A DNA stretch of 64,000 nucleotides, taken from assembly GCA_016784965.1 (NCBI GenBank), contig JADHTQ010000013.1:1-64000 (forward strand), read 5' to 3'. The stretch comes from Bacteriovoracaceae bacterium. Lineage in GTDB: Bacteria > Bdellovibrionota > Bacteriovoracia > Bacteriovoracales > Bacteriovoracaceae. Position numbers and translations under genes: made by a program. The notes beneath the pieces were generated by a model. That model was given only the letters and a program-made list of their open reading frames with translations. It was not told the DNA's origin and ran no database searches. This document shows, in pieces, positions 1-7,231 of this stretch; the first letter of the stretch is position 1, and every line of letters begins with the position of its first letter.

Positions 1-1368
1 GCTCGCCAGTTTGAGTTTGAAAAGGCGGCGGCAACTTTTAAAAGGATCATAAAGCAAAGTAATCCTCCCAAGGATCTTTTTTATGAGTATGGGCAAGCTC
101 TTTATGCTCTAAATGAGCTAGACCAGGCACGTACACAATTTAATAAGTCCGCTAAGGCACGCTTTAAAATACCGGCTTCATTGTATTATATGGGTTACAT
201 CTCCCAGCTTCTAGAAGAGTACCCCAAGGCCAAAAAATATTATCGACAAATTATCAAAGTGGAAAAGTCTGATAAAAACATTTTACAAATTACCTATTTA
301 AAAGCAGCTGAAGTAAATTTAGAGATGATCAGAAACCGCAAAAATGAGCGCTTATATGTTGCAAAATATGTGATGCCACTTTTAAAGAAATCATACAAAC
401 TTGATCCTACCTCAGTGGCCGCCACCGATATCGATAAGCTCAAAAGGGAGCTGCAGTATCGCTATAGGTTAATGCCCAATATGCTAGCAAATGGTAAAAT
501 GCTCCCGGAAAATCCATTTAGCTTTTCTTTTAATCAACAGGCAAAATACAGTGATAATGTCGTGTTGATTGATGATGAGCAAACCTGGTCCTCAGAAGCG
601 GGCTCGCTTATACTTGATAGCAACCTCTTTATGAGCTACCGCTACCTATTTATGCAAAAATTTGTGCTAACTCCAGATGTGAATATAAAATATATCCACC
701 ACTTAAATCGCGACAACCCCTACGTTATTTCAAACGACCAACTATCGGTGACTACAGGCCTTGCTACCCGCTATGAGTACACATTATTTAAAAAACAAAC
801 TTCAACAAGCCTAAATGTCTCATTTGATTACACCTTAAAAGACTACGATTCCATAAGCTCAAAAAGATTTTACAGCAACTCCTTAAATATCTCAGTCGCC
901 CAAAAAATTAAATATTTTAAGTTTGGAAACACCAAGCTCACTGTTGAAAACAGGATGTATACGTCATACAACCAAGAGTTAAGTAGCAACACCATTGGGA
1001 TAGCAGTTGGCCAATTTGTCCTGCTTGAAAATAATGACCTGGTAACACTGGAGCTGGCCGGTGATTTTGCCACCGTTGAAGATGACATCTATAGCACCAA
1101 CGTCTTTCAATTAAAGTTTAGCTACACCATCCCTAAATTATTTTGGGGTTTTGATTTTAGAGCAGGTCACAACTTTACCTATACCGATACCCTGCTGCAG
1201 TCAGATACTAAGGGCAATGAAAATACTTTAAATCCTTATGTCAGCATTTCAAAAACACTGCTAAAAAATGTATATACAACTTTTAACTATGATTTCACGA
1301 TGAACAATGCAGAAGAAGGACAATTTTCGAGACATATTTTAAGTGTGGATTTGCGCTACTCTTTTTGA
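1..1368 (+). CDS. TPR-repeat outer-membrane beta-barrel protein (5' truncated)
   Basis: The reading frame is open from base 1, so the start lies outside the window; 455 residues are visible. The first ~110 visible residues are helical with TPR character (alternating small and aromatic residues, e.g. 'YMGYISQLLEEYPKAKKYY'). From about residue 170 the sequence changes to short alternating polar/aromatic strands typical of an outer-membrane barrel, and it ends in a strand with a terminal Phe ('VDLRYSF'), the usual BAM-recognition signature. This suggests a periplasmic TPR domain joined to a barrel, as in export or surface-assembly porins. The substrate cannot be told. Its 3' end overlaps the convergent small gene at 1356-1571 by 13 bp. 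Confidence 0.75.
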   Translation, partial: ARQFEFEKAAATFKRIIKQSNPPKDLFYEYGQALYALNELDQARTQFNKSAKARFKIPASLYYMGYISQLLEEYPKAKKYYRQIIKVEKSDKNILQITYLKAAEVNLEMIRNRKNERLYVAKYVMPLLKKSYKLDPTSVAATDIDKLKRELQYRYRLMPNMLANGKMLPENPFSFSFNQQAKYSDNVVLIDDEQTWSSEAGSLILDSNLFMSYRYLFMQKFVLTPDVNIKYIHHLNRDNPYVISNDQLSVTTGLATRYEYTLFKKQTSTSLNVSFDYTLKDYDSISSKRFYSNSLNISVAQKIKYFKFGNTKLTVENRMYTSYNQELSSNTIGIAVGQFVLLENNDLVTLELAGDFATVEDDIYSTNVFQLKFSYTIPKLFWGFDFRAGHNFTYTDTLLQSDTKGNENTLNPYVSISKTLLKNVYTTFNYDFTMNNAEEGQFSRHILSVDLRYSF

Positions 1369-1571
1369 TCAGTTTGTTCAACTTGCTCTTTTTTTTCACT
1401 TTGCTTTTTTTCAACTTCAACTTGGGCATCATCTTCTGTCCTAAAGTACTTAGGTCTGCGCCCGCCACCTAATTTTTTTTTGAGTTCTTTGTCACTCTCA
1501 CTTTTTGAAATGCGATCTTCTTTAATCTTTTTGACTTCGATCATTTTTCTCAATTTGGTTTTTTTTCTCAT
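1356..1571 (-). CDS. small highly charged protein of unknown function
   Basis: This 71-residue ORF starts with ATG 6 bases after the stop of the PHA-granule-type gene. An AAAGGTG-like ribosome-binding site lies inside the end of that gene. The product is almost entirely Lys/Glu/Arg/Asp, with a short basic Gly-rich stretch in the middle ('LGGGRRPKYF') and an acidic, Gln-rich tail. It has no membrane segment and is probably largely disordered. It is the last gene of the leftward run behind dut, and its 3' end overlaps the convergent TPR-barrel gene by 13 bp. I recognise no family. Tight spacing and an RBS favour a real gene, but low complexity leaves doubt. Confidence 0.5.
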   Translation of the reverse strand: MRKKTKLRKMIEVKKIKEDRISKSESDKELKKKLGGGRRPKYFRTEDDAQVEVEKKQSEKKEQVEQTDQKE

Positions 1572-1577
1572 GAGCTT

Positions 1578-1865
1578 TCACAGCACCTTTTGTAGTTCTT
1601 TTTCGACCTTGCCCAAAACCTTGCCCTTAAGAGCGCGCAGCAGAAATGAAAGTTTAAGTAGTACCTCAGCATGCCCCTGTTCTAAGTGAATCGTCAAGGT
1701 AAACCCACTGCCTTGTGCTTCAACCGTTTTTGATTGCTCGTCAAAATTAATTTCACTTTTTACTTTAAATTGAGAGACAAACTCTGGCGTTATATGTTCT
1801 TTGGCCAGAGCATACGCATCTTCTTGCGTGTTTACCTTTGAGTAAGAAACCACCAAATCAGACAT
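1578..1865 (-). CDS. polyhydroxyalkanoic acid system (PHA_gran_rgn)-like protein
   Basis: A 95-residue protein that resembles the short PHA_gran_rgn family: an N-terminal part beginning around an Ala-rich 'EDAYALAKEHI' helix, a central strand pair ('TVEAQGSGFTLTIHLEQGHAEV') and a C-terminal helix 'LSFLLRALKGKVLGKVEKEL'. Family members are small proteins often found near polyhydroxyalkanoate genes; their molecular role is poorly defined. No PHA synthase is in the window, so a PHA role is only inferred. A strong GGAGG site precedes the ATG. It sits 19 bp after dut and directly before a small charged ORF, apparently in the same transcript. Confidence 0.55.
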   Translation of the reverse strand: MSDLVVSYSKVNTQEDAYALAKEHITPEFVSQFKVKSEINFDEQSKTVEAQGSGFTLTIHLEQGHAEVLLKLSFLLRALKGKVLGKVEKELQKVL

Positions 1866-1884
1866 CTTTTAAACCTCCAAAAAA

Positions 1885-2337
1885 TTATTTACCAGTCGAA
1901 CCAAATCCTCCAGCACCTCGAGAGGTGCTAGATAATGAATCGGAAATTAAAAAATTTGCTTGAATAATAGGTGAGACAATTAACTGAGCAATGCGATCTC
2001 CATGTTCGATGATCTCCTCTTTGTTGCCTAGATTGCCAATAATCACTTTTATTTCACCCCGATAATCCGAATCAATAGTGCCAGGGGAGTTGACAACCAT
2101 TAGTCCCGTTTTAAAAGAAAGACCAGAACGGGGCCTAACTTGCACTTCAAAGCCAAATGGAATTTCAAATGTGAGGCCGGTTGGCACTAATACTCGACTA
2201 AAAGGTTTTATCACCAGTGACTTACCGGCTCCCAAGCAGGCACGCACGTCAGCACCGGCAGAGCCAGTAGTCTCATATGAGGGCACCTGCAAATCACTGT
2301 CAAAATGGTCAAGTTTTACGACCTTGATCTGCACCAC
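1885..2337 (-). CDS. dut: deoxyuridine 5'-triphosphate nucleotidohydrolase (dUTPase)
   Basis: Hydrolyses dUTP to dUMP and pyrophosphate, keeping uracil out of DNA and supplying dUMP for thymidylate. All five motifs of the trimeric all-beta dUTPase family are visible in order: 'AGADVRA' (I), 'PRSGLS' (II), 'GTIDSDYRGEI' (III), 'GDRIAQLI' (IV) and a Gly-rich tail 'RGAGGFGSTG' (V). The length of 150 residues is normal. The start is GTG at 2337 (a second GTG follows at once), 11 bases after the pnp stop, with an AAGGG-type site between them. It therefore lies in the rpsO-pnp transcript, an arrangement seen in other proteobacteria. Confidence 0.95.
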   Translation of the reverse strand: MVQIKVVKLDHFDSDLQVPSYETTGSAGADVRACLGAGKSLVIKPFSRVLVPTGLTFEIPFGFEVQVRPRSGLSFKTGLMVVNSPGTIDSDYRGEIKVIIGNLGNKEEIIEHGDRIAQLIVSPIIQANFLISDSLSSTSRGAGGFGSTGK

Positions 2338-2348
2338 TTTTTTAGCCC

Positions 2349-4472
2349 TTAAGGTTTGCGTGGAACAGGTTTAACCGCTTTGATCGAAAATTTGATTCGT
2401 CCCATGCGATCAATATCAATTACCTTAACATCAACTTTCATGCCAACATCGAGATAATCATTAATATCTTTAACTCGCTCACTAGCAATTTCAGAAACAT
2501 GTACCAGGCCCGATACCCCTGCTGCAATATCGACAAATACTCCGTAATCTTTTATCGAAACAACTTCTGCGGGATACTCTGAATTTACTTCAGGTCCATT
2601 TATTTGGAGATTGATTAGGCCTAAACACTCATCAATTTTTGGTTCTTCAATTCCCAATACTTTGATGGTGCCATCTTCAACACACTCAATAGTAACTTCA
2701 TAGTTTTCTTGAAGTGCCTTGATATTTTTTCCACCAGGACCAATTAGTGCACCAATTTTATCGGGAGAAATTTTACAGGTCTTAATGCGTGGAACACCTT
2801 CTTTAAAAGATTTTCGCTCAACAGTAATGGTTTTGGCCATCTCGCCCAAAATGTGCATTCTGCCCTCTTTGGCCTGATCTAGTGCTTGAGAGATAATGTC
2901 CATGCTCAAGCCGCCAATTTTGATATCCATTTGGATTGCTGTAATCCCGTCTGCGGTTCCGGCAACTTTAAAGTCCATATCGCCCAGGTGATCTTCATCG
3001 CCTAAGATATCAGATAAAATTTTATGATTTTTGCCATCGCTAATAAGTCCCATGGCGATTCCAGCAACTGGTGCTTTTAGAGGAACACCTGCATCCATTA
3101 AGGCCATCGACCCAGAACAAACTGAGGCCATAGATGATGATCCATTGGATTCTAAAACTTCACAAACAAGGCGTACGGTATAGGCAAAATCGTCCTGAGA
3201 TGGCATAACCGCCTCAAGTGCTCTTTGTGCCAAGTTGCCGTGCCCTAACTCTCTTCTGCTGGTATTAAACTTCCCGCGCGCTTCGCCTACTGAAAATGGA
3301 GGAAAGTTGTAGTGCAGGTAAAATTTATTGTGGTTAACACCTGTGATACCATCTTGCATCTGATCACCAGATGAACCACCAATAGTGGCCAAGGCCATAA
3401 CTTGAGTTTCACCTCTAGTAAATAGTGACGATCCGTGGGGTGTCTCTAAAACATTTGATTCTGTTTCAATGGCACGCACTTCATTTAGCCCTCTTCCTGC
3501 AATTCTTTTTTCATCTTCTAGAATATCTTTGCGCATCATCTCGTACATTAGCTCATCAACTGCAGAATATGCATGCTTAGAAAACTCTGCATCTTCTTCT
3601 AGTCCAAAGGAGGCAGCATTTTCTTTCATCGCCTCTGCCACTTTTTTCTCTATCTGCTTGATGGCCTTGTAGCGCTCTAGCTTTTGTGAAATTTCCAAGC
3701 AAGCTCTGGCGTCACCACTAAAATCAGCAGTTACCTTGTCGAGCATTGTAGTATTGGGTGCAACTGTCACAAACTCTCTTTTAACTTTCCCAACTTCTTT
3801 TTGCATTGAGCTTAGTAAGTTGCAATATCCTTTAATGTGTTCGTGAGCAAAGCTAATTGCCTCCACCATCTCTTGTTCTGATGATTCTTGTCCTTCGCCT
3901 TCAACCATTAAGATCGCATCATTTGATGCTGCTACTACCATCTCTAGAGTAGATTCTTCCCACTGCTCATGGTCTGGATTAATGACTAGTTTCCCATCGA
4001 TTTTGCCAACCTTACATGTCCCAATCGGTCCTGCAAATGGAATGTCAGAAATCATCAAAGCTGCCGAAGCACCTAAGGAGGCCAAAACCTCTGGATCGCC
4101 TGCTGGGTTATATGACATAACTGTTGCTGAGACGATTGTTTCACACATATAGCCTTTGGGAAATAGCGGTCTAAGTGGCCGATCAATTAATCTTGCATTT
4201 AGGGTTTCAGCAGTTGAAGGTCTTGCCTCGCGCTTGATAAAGCCTCCTAGAAACTTACCCGCCGAATAATATTTGGTAACATAATCAACCATAAGCGGGA
4301 AAAAATCCTGCCCGGGTTTTGCCTCATGGGCCGAGCACACTGTTACTAAAACTTGAGTTCCTGCACTTGATACTAAAACTGAGCCATCTGCTTGTTTTGC
4401 CAATCGTCCCGTCTCTACAATAACCTCTTTTCCACCGTAATCTAATTTAAATTCTCTTTTATTTTCATTCAT
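2349..4472 (-). CDS. pnp: polynucleotide phosphorylase (polyribonucleotide nucleotidyltransferase)
   Basis: Phosphorolytic 3'-5' exoribonuclease of mRNA decay and the degradosome. At 707 residues it has the family length. Two RNase-PH cores are visible; the second holds the active-site stretch 'GDMDFKVAGT' near residue 504. The KH domain has its GxxG loop in 'LIGPGGKNIK' near residue 574, and the S1 domain begins with 'VVSIKDYGVFVDI' near residue 634. The ATG is preceded by TGGAG. It lies downstream of rpsO as in most bacteria, with a short hairpin in the intergenic space, and is followed by dut after 11 bp. Autoregulation at the 5' leader is known in enterobacteria; nothing here proves it. 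Confidence 0.98.
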   Translation of the reverse strand: MNENKREFKLDYGGKEVIVETGRLAKQADGSVLVSSAGTQVLVTVCSAHEAKPGQDFFPLMVDYVTKYYSAGKFLGGFIKREARPSTAETLNARLIDRPLRPLFPKGYMCETIVSATVMSYNPAGDPEVLASLGASAALMISDIPFAGPIGTCKVGKIDGKLVINPDHEQWEESTLEMVVAASNDAILMVEGEGQESSEQEMVEAISFAHEHIKGYCNLLSSMQKEVGKVKREFVTVAPNTTMLDKVTADFSGDARACLEISQKLERYKAIKQIEKKVAEAMKENAASFGLEEDAEFSKHAYSAVDELMYEMMRKDILEDEKRIAGRGLNEVRAIETESNVLETPHGSSLFTRGETQVMALATIGGSSGDQMQDGITGVNHNKFYLHYNFPPFSVGEARGKFNTSRRELGHGNLAQRALEAVMPSQDDFAYTVRLVCEVLESNGSSSMASVCSGSMALMDAGVPLKAPVAGIAMGLISDGKNHKILSDILGDEDHLGDMDFKVAGTADGITAIQMDIKIGGLSMDIISQALDQAKEGRMHILGEMAKTITVERKSFKEGVPRIKTCKISPDKIGALIGPGGKNIKALQENYEVTIECVEDGTIKVLGIEEPKIDECLGLINLQINGPEVNSEYPAEVVSIKDYGVFVDIAAGVSGLVHVSEIASERVKDINDYLDVGMKVDVKVIDIDRMGRIKFSIKAVKPVPRKP

Positions 4473-4528
4473 AATTTTTCTCCATCATCAACTTTTTTAA
4501 ATTTGGACTTGATTAAGCAAATGATCAA

Positions 4529-4553
4529 AGCGGTGCTCATTTAAAACACCGCT
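4529..4553 (-). promoter_or_regulatory. stem-loop between rpsO and pnp
   Basis: A 7-bp perfect stem (AGCGGTG / CACCGCT) with an 11-nt loop lies 31 bases after the rpsO stop and 56 bases before pnp. In the transcribed (minus) direction it is not followed by a T-run, so it is more likely a processing site or partial attenuator than a strong terminator. In E. coli an RNase III-cut hairpin occupies the corresponding space; the analogy is by position only. Confidence 0.45.
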
Positions 4554-4583
4554 ATTTATTTTTTTTAACAATGTTTGGTTTAA

Positions 4584-4850
4584 TTATTTTCTTAGACCAA
4601 GCTCTTTGATTAGTTTTAAATAATCATCTTTACTTTTTCTGGCCACATACTTAAGTAGTGACTTCCTCTGGCCAATCATCTTAAGTAAACCCCGATTTGA
4701 GTGAAAATCATGGATGTGCTCATCAAAGTGACCTTTTAAATTTTTAATTCTTGTGGTTAAAATGGCAACTTGCACTGCCGCTGAACCAGAGTCATTTTCA
4801 GACTTGCCAAACTTCTTAACGATTTCGGCCGTTTCCGCTTTTGTAATCAT
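4584..4850 (-). CDS. rpsO: 30S ribosomal protein S15
   Basis: Primary 16S rRNA-binding protein of the small-subunit platform. The 88-residue length and the conserved run of motifs are typical: 'GSAAVQVAILTTRI', 'LKGHFDEHIHDFHSNRGLL' and 'RKSLLKYV'. The ATG is preceded by AGGAG at good spacing. It lies between the sigma-factor gene upstream (84-bp gap, possibly with its own promoter) and pnp downstream. Confidence 0.98.
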   Translation of the reverse strand: MITKAETAEIVKKFGKSENDSGSAAVQVAILTTRIKNLKGHFDEHIHDFHSNRGLLKMIGQRKSLLKYVARKSKDDYLKLIKELGLRK

Positions 4851-4934
4851 TTTTTTCTCCTATTCGTATAATCCAAGTAACAAATTGCCTTTGAAACCTA
4901 GAAAAACTACTGTCACTAAATTCTGTGCTGCACT

Positions 4935-5885
4935 CTATCGAATATACTTTGACATGTAAACCTTTAAATTATTTAAGAGTCGCTCCTCTATTTGCCTGAT
5001 TCGCTCTCTTGACACACCGTACTTATCGGCAATACTTTGCAGTGAAGGAGGCACTTCGCTGAGCAGTCTATCTTGAAAGATGGCCCGATCTCTTTCTTTT
5101 AAAGATTCAACAAAATTGCCCAAGTGAGCATTTAAAATTTGCAGGCCTTGAGTGGCCTCGAGTGACTCTTCGGGAGATGGCATGTCAGAGGCCAAAGTAT
5201 CCCCTAGTGTTACATTGCTGGCGCCACTTGTATCGCTGGCCAAGGGTTTATCAATGCTGACTTCGCCTCCTTTGGGGCCAAGCCGCTCATCCATGGTCAC
5301 CACTGCTTTTTCCGAGACGCCTAAGTTTTCTGAAATCATTTTGGCATTAGGCACAATACCCATATTGACCAGGCGCTCCTTCTCCTTTAATAGGTTGTAA
5401 AACAACTTTTTTTGCTCATTAGTAGTGCCAATTTTTACCAAGCGAAAATTATCTAAAATGTACTTTAATATATACGACTTAATCCACCAGCTAGCATAGT
5501 ATGAAAGTTTGGCTCCCTTGCTGGGATCAAACTTAGATACTGCTTTCATCAAACCAATATTGCCTTCTTGGATTAAATCCATGACATTTTGATAGGTACT
5601 GCGATACTCCATAGCGATTTTGACCACCAAGCGCAAATTGGCAACCACCAATTTTTTGGCAATTTCAATATCTCCCGTTTCTGCTAAGGCCTCTGTTAAC
5701 ACTTTTTCTTGCTCAATAGATAACAGCTTATAGCGGTTAATCTCGCGCAGGTAGTGGGTTAGCTGGTTTTCAACTTCCCGAGCAGTAACAACTAAGTCTT
5801 TGCCAGTAGGGACTACTGCAGGAAGAATCTCCTCATAGGCCACTAAATCTTTAGTCTCAGTTTCAATTTGTTCATCTTTAGTCAA
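4935..5885 (-). CDS. rpoH: RNA polymerase sigma factor, RpoH (sigma-32) type
   Basis: Alternative sigma-70-family factor, 316 residues. Region 2 is clear ('DLIQEGNIGLMKAV', 'SYYASWWIKSYI'). A stretch close to the RpoH box of heat-shock sigma factors follows ('QKKLFYNLLKEKE'). Region 4.2 is near the C-terminus ('VSRERIRQIEERLLNNL'). The N-terminus is too short for a housekeeping sigma-70 with region 1.1. The best start is TTG at 5885, 14 bases after the rlmD-like stop; no ATG or GTG fits better, and the ribosome-binding site is weak. A heat-shock role is inferred from family resemblance; another group-3 sigma role is possible. Confidence 0.75.
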   Translation of the reverse strand: MTKDEQIETETKDLVAYEEILPAVVPTGKDLVVTAREVENQLTHYLREINRYKLLSIEQEKVLTEALAETGDIEIAKKLVVANLRLVVKIAMEYRSTYQNVMDLIQEGNIGLMKAVSKFDPSKGAKLSYYASWWIKSYILKYILDNFRLVKIGTTNEQKKLFYNLLKEKERLVNMGIVPNAKMISENLGVSEKAVVTMDERLGPKGGEVSIDKPLASDTSGASNVTLGDTLASDMPSPEESLEATQGLQILNAHLGNFVESLKERDRAIFQDRLLSEVPPSLQSIADKYGVSRERIRQIEERLLNNLKVYMSKYIR

Positions 5886-5899
5886 ATTTTATCTCGCTT

Positions 5900-7063
5900 C
5901 TACTTTATTTCACTTCTAGTAAACACACTTAAAATCTCAATATGGGGAGTGTGGGGGCATTGGTCAAGGGGCACAACCTCTTTTATTTTAAATCCCAAGT
6001 TACCAATTTTCAAAGCATCCCGTGCAAAGGTATCTAGATTACAAGATATATAAAGGATATATTCTAATTGTCTACACTTTCCAAGAAACTGTGCAAAATT
6101 TTTAAACCCATCGCGAGGAGGATCTAAAAAGACAACTTTGGCATCCCAAAAGGAGCGATGAATCTTTTTCCACAATTTAGGTCTAAAAAGATCCATCTTT
6201 AAAACGGAAACTCCGGGTAGCTTGGCCTCTTTTAACATGTGCACAGAAGATTCTACTGCCTCAATGGCCAACACTTTATTAAACCCAGCTTGAGCTAAAA
6301 CTTCAGTAAAGTTACCCGATCCAGCAAAAAGCTCCATTACACTACAGTCTTTATTCAGACCATCTAGCTTGGAAGTAAGCCACTTTCTCATTAAATCATT
6401 TGCAACATCATTGGGCTGCTTGAAGCTTTGCCGCTTATTTAGCACAATGGTGCTAGGATCAGACTGTTCATCAATCTCAATAAAATTCCATACTTTATTT
6501 TCTGGAGGTCTCCATTGGTCATTTGGGAGCTGCTTAATTAACCAACTCAACATCTCGCCTGCTCGCCGCGTCAATATCGGACAATCATCGATTGGGACAA
6601 TTTGCTTGGGGCCTTCACTGACAAATCCAACTACCTTCCCATCAGTTTTGAGTTGGGCCCTGTTTCTATAGCCCAGCGCATCAGCAGCTTTCCATATTTC
6701 TTCTATAATGTTAGATCGCTCTGTCTCGCTGATAACTCCAAACCTAGATAAAGTATCGCCCACCCGCTTTTGCTTAGCCGCAAGCTGCGACGCGTAATCC
6801 GCAATCATCCACGGGCAACCTCCACATTTATTTATCCCCGTGCCTTGATGCGGACATAAAGGTTCAACTCGATCCACAGAAGACCTAAGTAACTCCACAA
6901 GACGCGCCTCGCCATAGTGCTTAGTACTTGTTATCTCTTCAAATCTCCCATAATCCCCAGGCCACACACCTCTTACAAAATAAATCATTCCGTCTGGGTG
7001 CTCGACTACACCAAGTCCCTTATGAGATAAATCTTTTACCTTTGCCTTAAATTGCATGAACAT
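5900..7063 (-). CDS. RlmD/TrmA-family RNA (uracil-5-)-methyltransferase
   Basis: SAM-dependent enzyme that forms 5-methyluridine in RNA (23S rRNA U1939-type or tRNA U54-type). The N-terminal ~60 residues form a TRAM-like beta domain. A cysteine cluster for a [4Fe-4S] centre follows ('CPHQG', 'NKCGGCPWM'). The SAM-binding loop is 'ELFAGSGNF', and the catalytic region is 'FLDPPRDG' plus 'YISCNLDTFARD', where the Cys is the nucleophile. At 387 residues it is slightly shorter than E. coli RlmD. Which position it modifies cannot be told. Start is ATG 7063 or ATG 7057. It is the first gene of the leftward run and divergent from the PLD gene. Confidence 0.85.
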   Translation of the reverse strand: MFMQFKAKVKDLSHKGLGVVEHPDGMIYFVRGVWPGDYGRFEEITSTKHYGEARLVELLRSSVDRVEPLCPHQGTGINKCGGCPWMIADYASQLAAKQKRVGDTLSRFGVISETERSNIIEEIWKAADALGYRNRAQLKTDGKVVGFVSEGPKQIVPIDDCPILTRRAGEMLSWLIKQLPNDQWRPPENKVWNFIEIDEQSDPSTIVLNKRQSFKQPNDVANDLMRKWLTSKLDGLNKDCSVMELFAGSGNFTEVLAQAGFNKVLAIEAVESSVHMLKEAKLPGVSVLKMDLFRPKLWKKIHRSFWDAKVVFLDPPRDGFKNFAQFLGKCRQLEYILYISCNLDTFARDALKIGNLGFKIKEVVPLDQCPHTPHIEILSVFTRSEIK

Positions 7064-7189
7064 TCGCTTTTAAATAGTTCCCATCTATGTCACAATTATT
7101 AGTGATATTGATTTAAAAATTTTATATGCCGATCTAGTCACTTTTTTCCCGGTTTTAAAATGTTGATCAGATGGCCACAATATATCAAA

Positions 7190-7208
7190 GTTTATACTTT
7201 TTATAAAC
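7190..7208. promoter_or_regulatory. short inverted repeat in the divergent rlmD-like/PLD intergenic space
   Basis: A perfect 7-bp inverted repeat (GTTTATA / TATAAAC) with a 5-nt centre lies 23 bases before the PLD ATG. Its position and AT-rich symmetry suit an operator or a promoter element, but AT-rich DNA can give this by chance. Confidence 0.2.
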
Positions 7209-7231
7209 CATAGAACAAGGATGTATCTACA

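Noticed and set aside
1480-1689. Rightward ORF opposite the small charged gene and the PHA-type gene
   Set aside because: It overlaps two leftward genes with ribosome-binding sites and has no site of its own.
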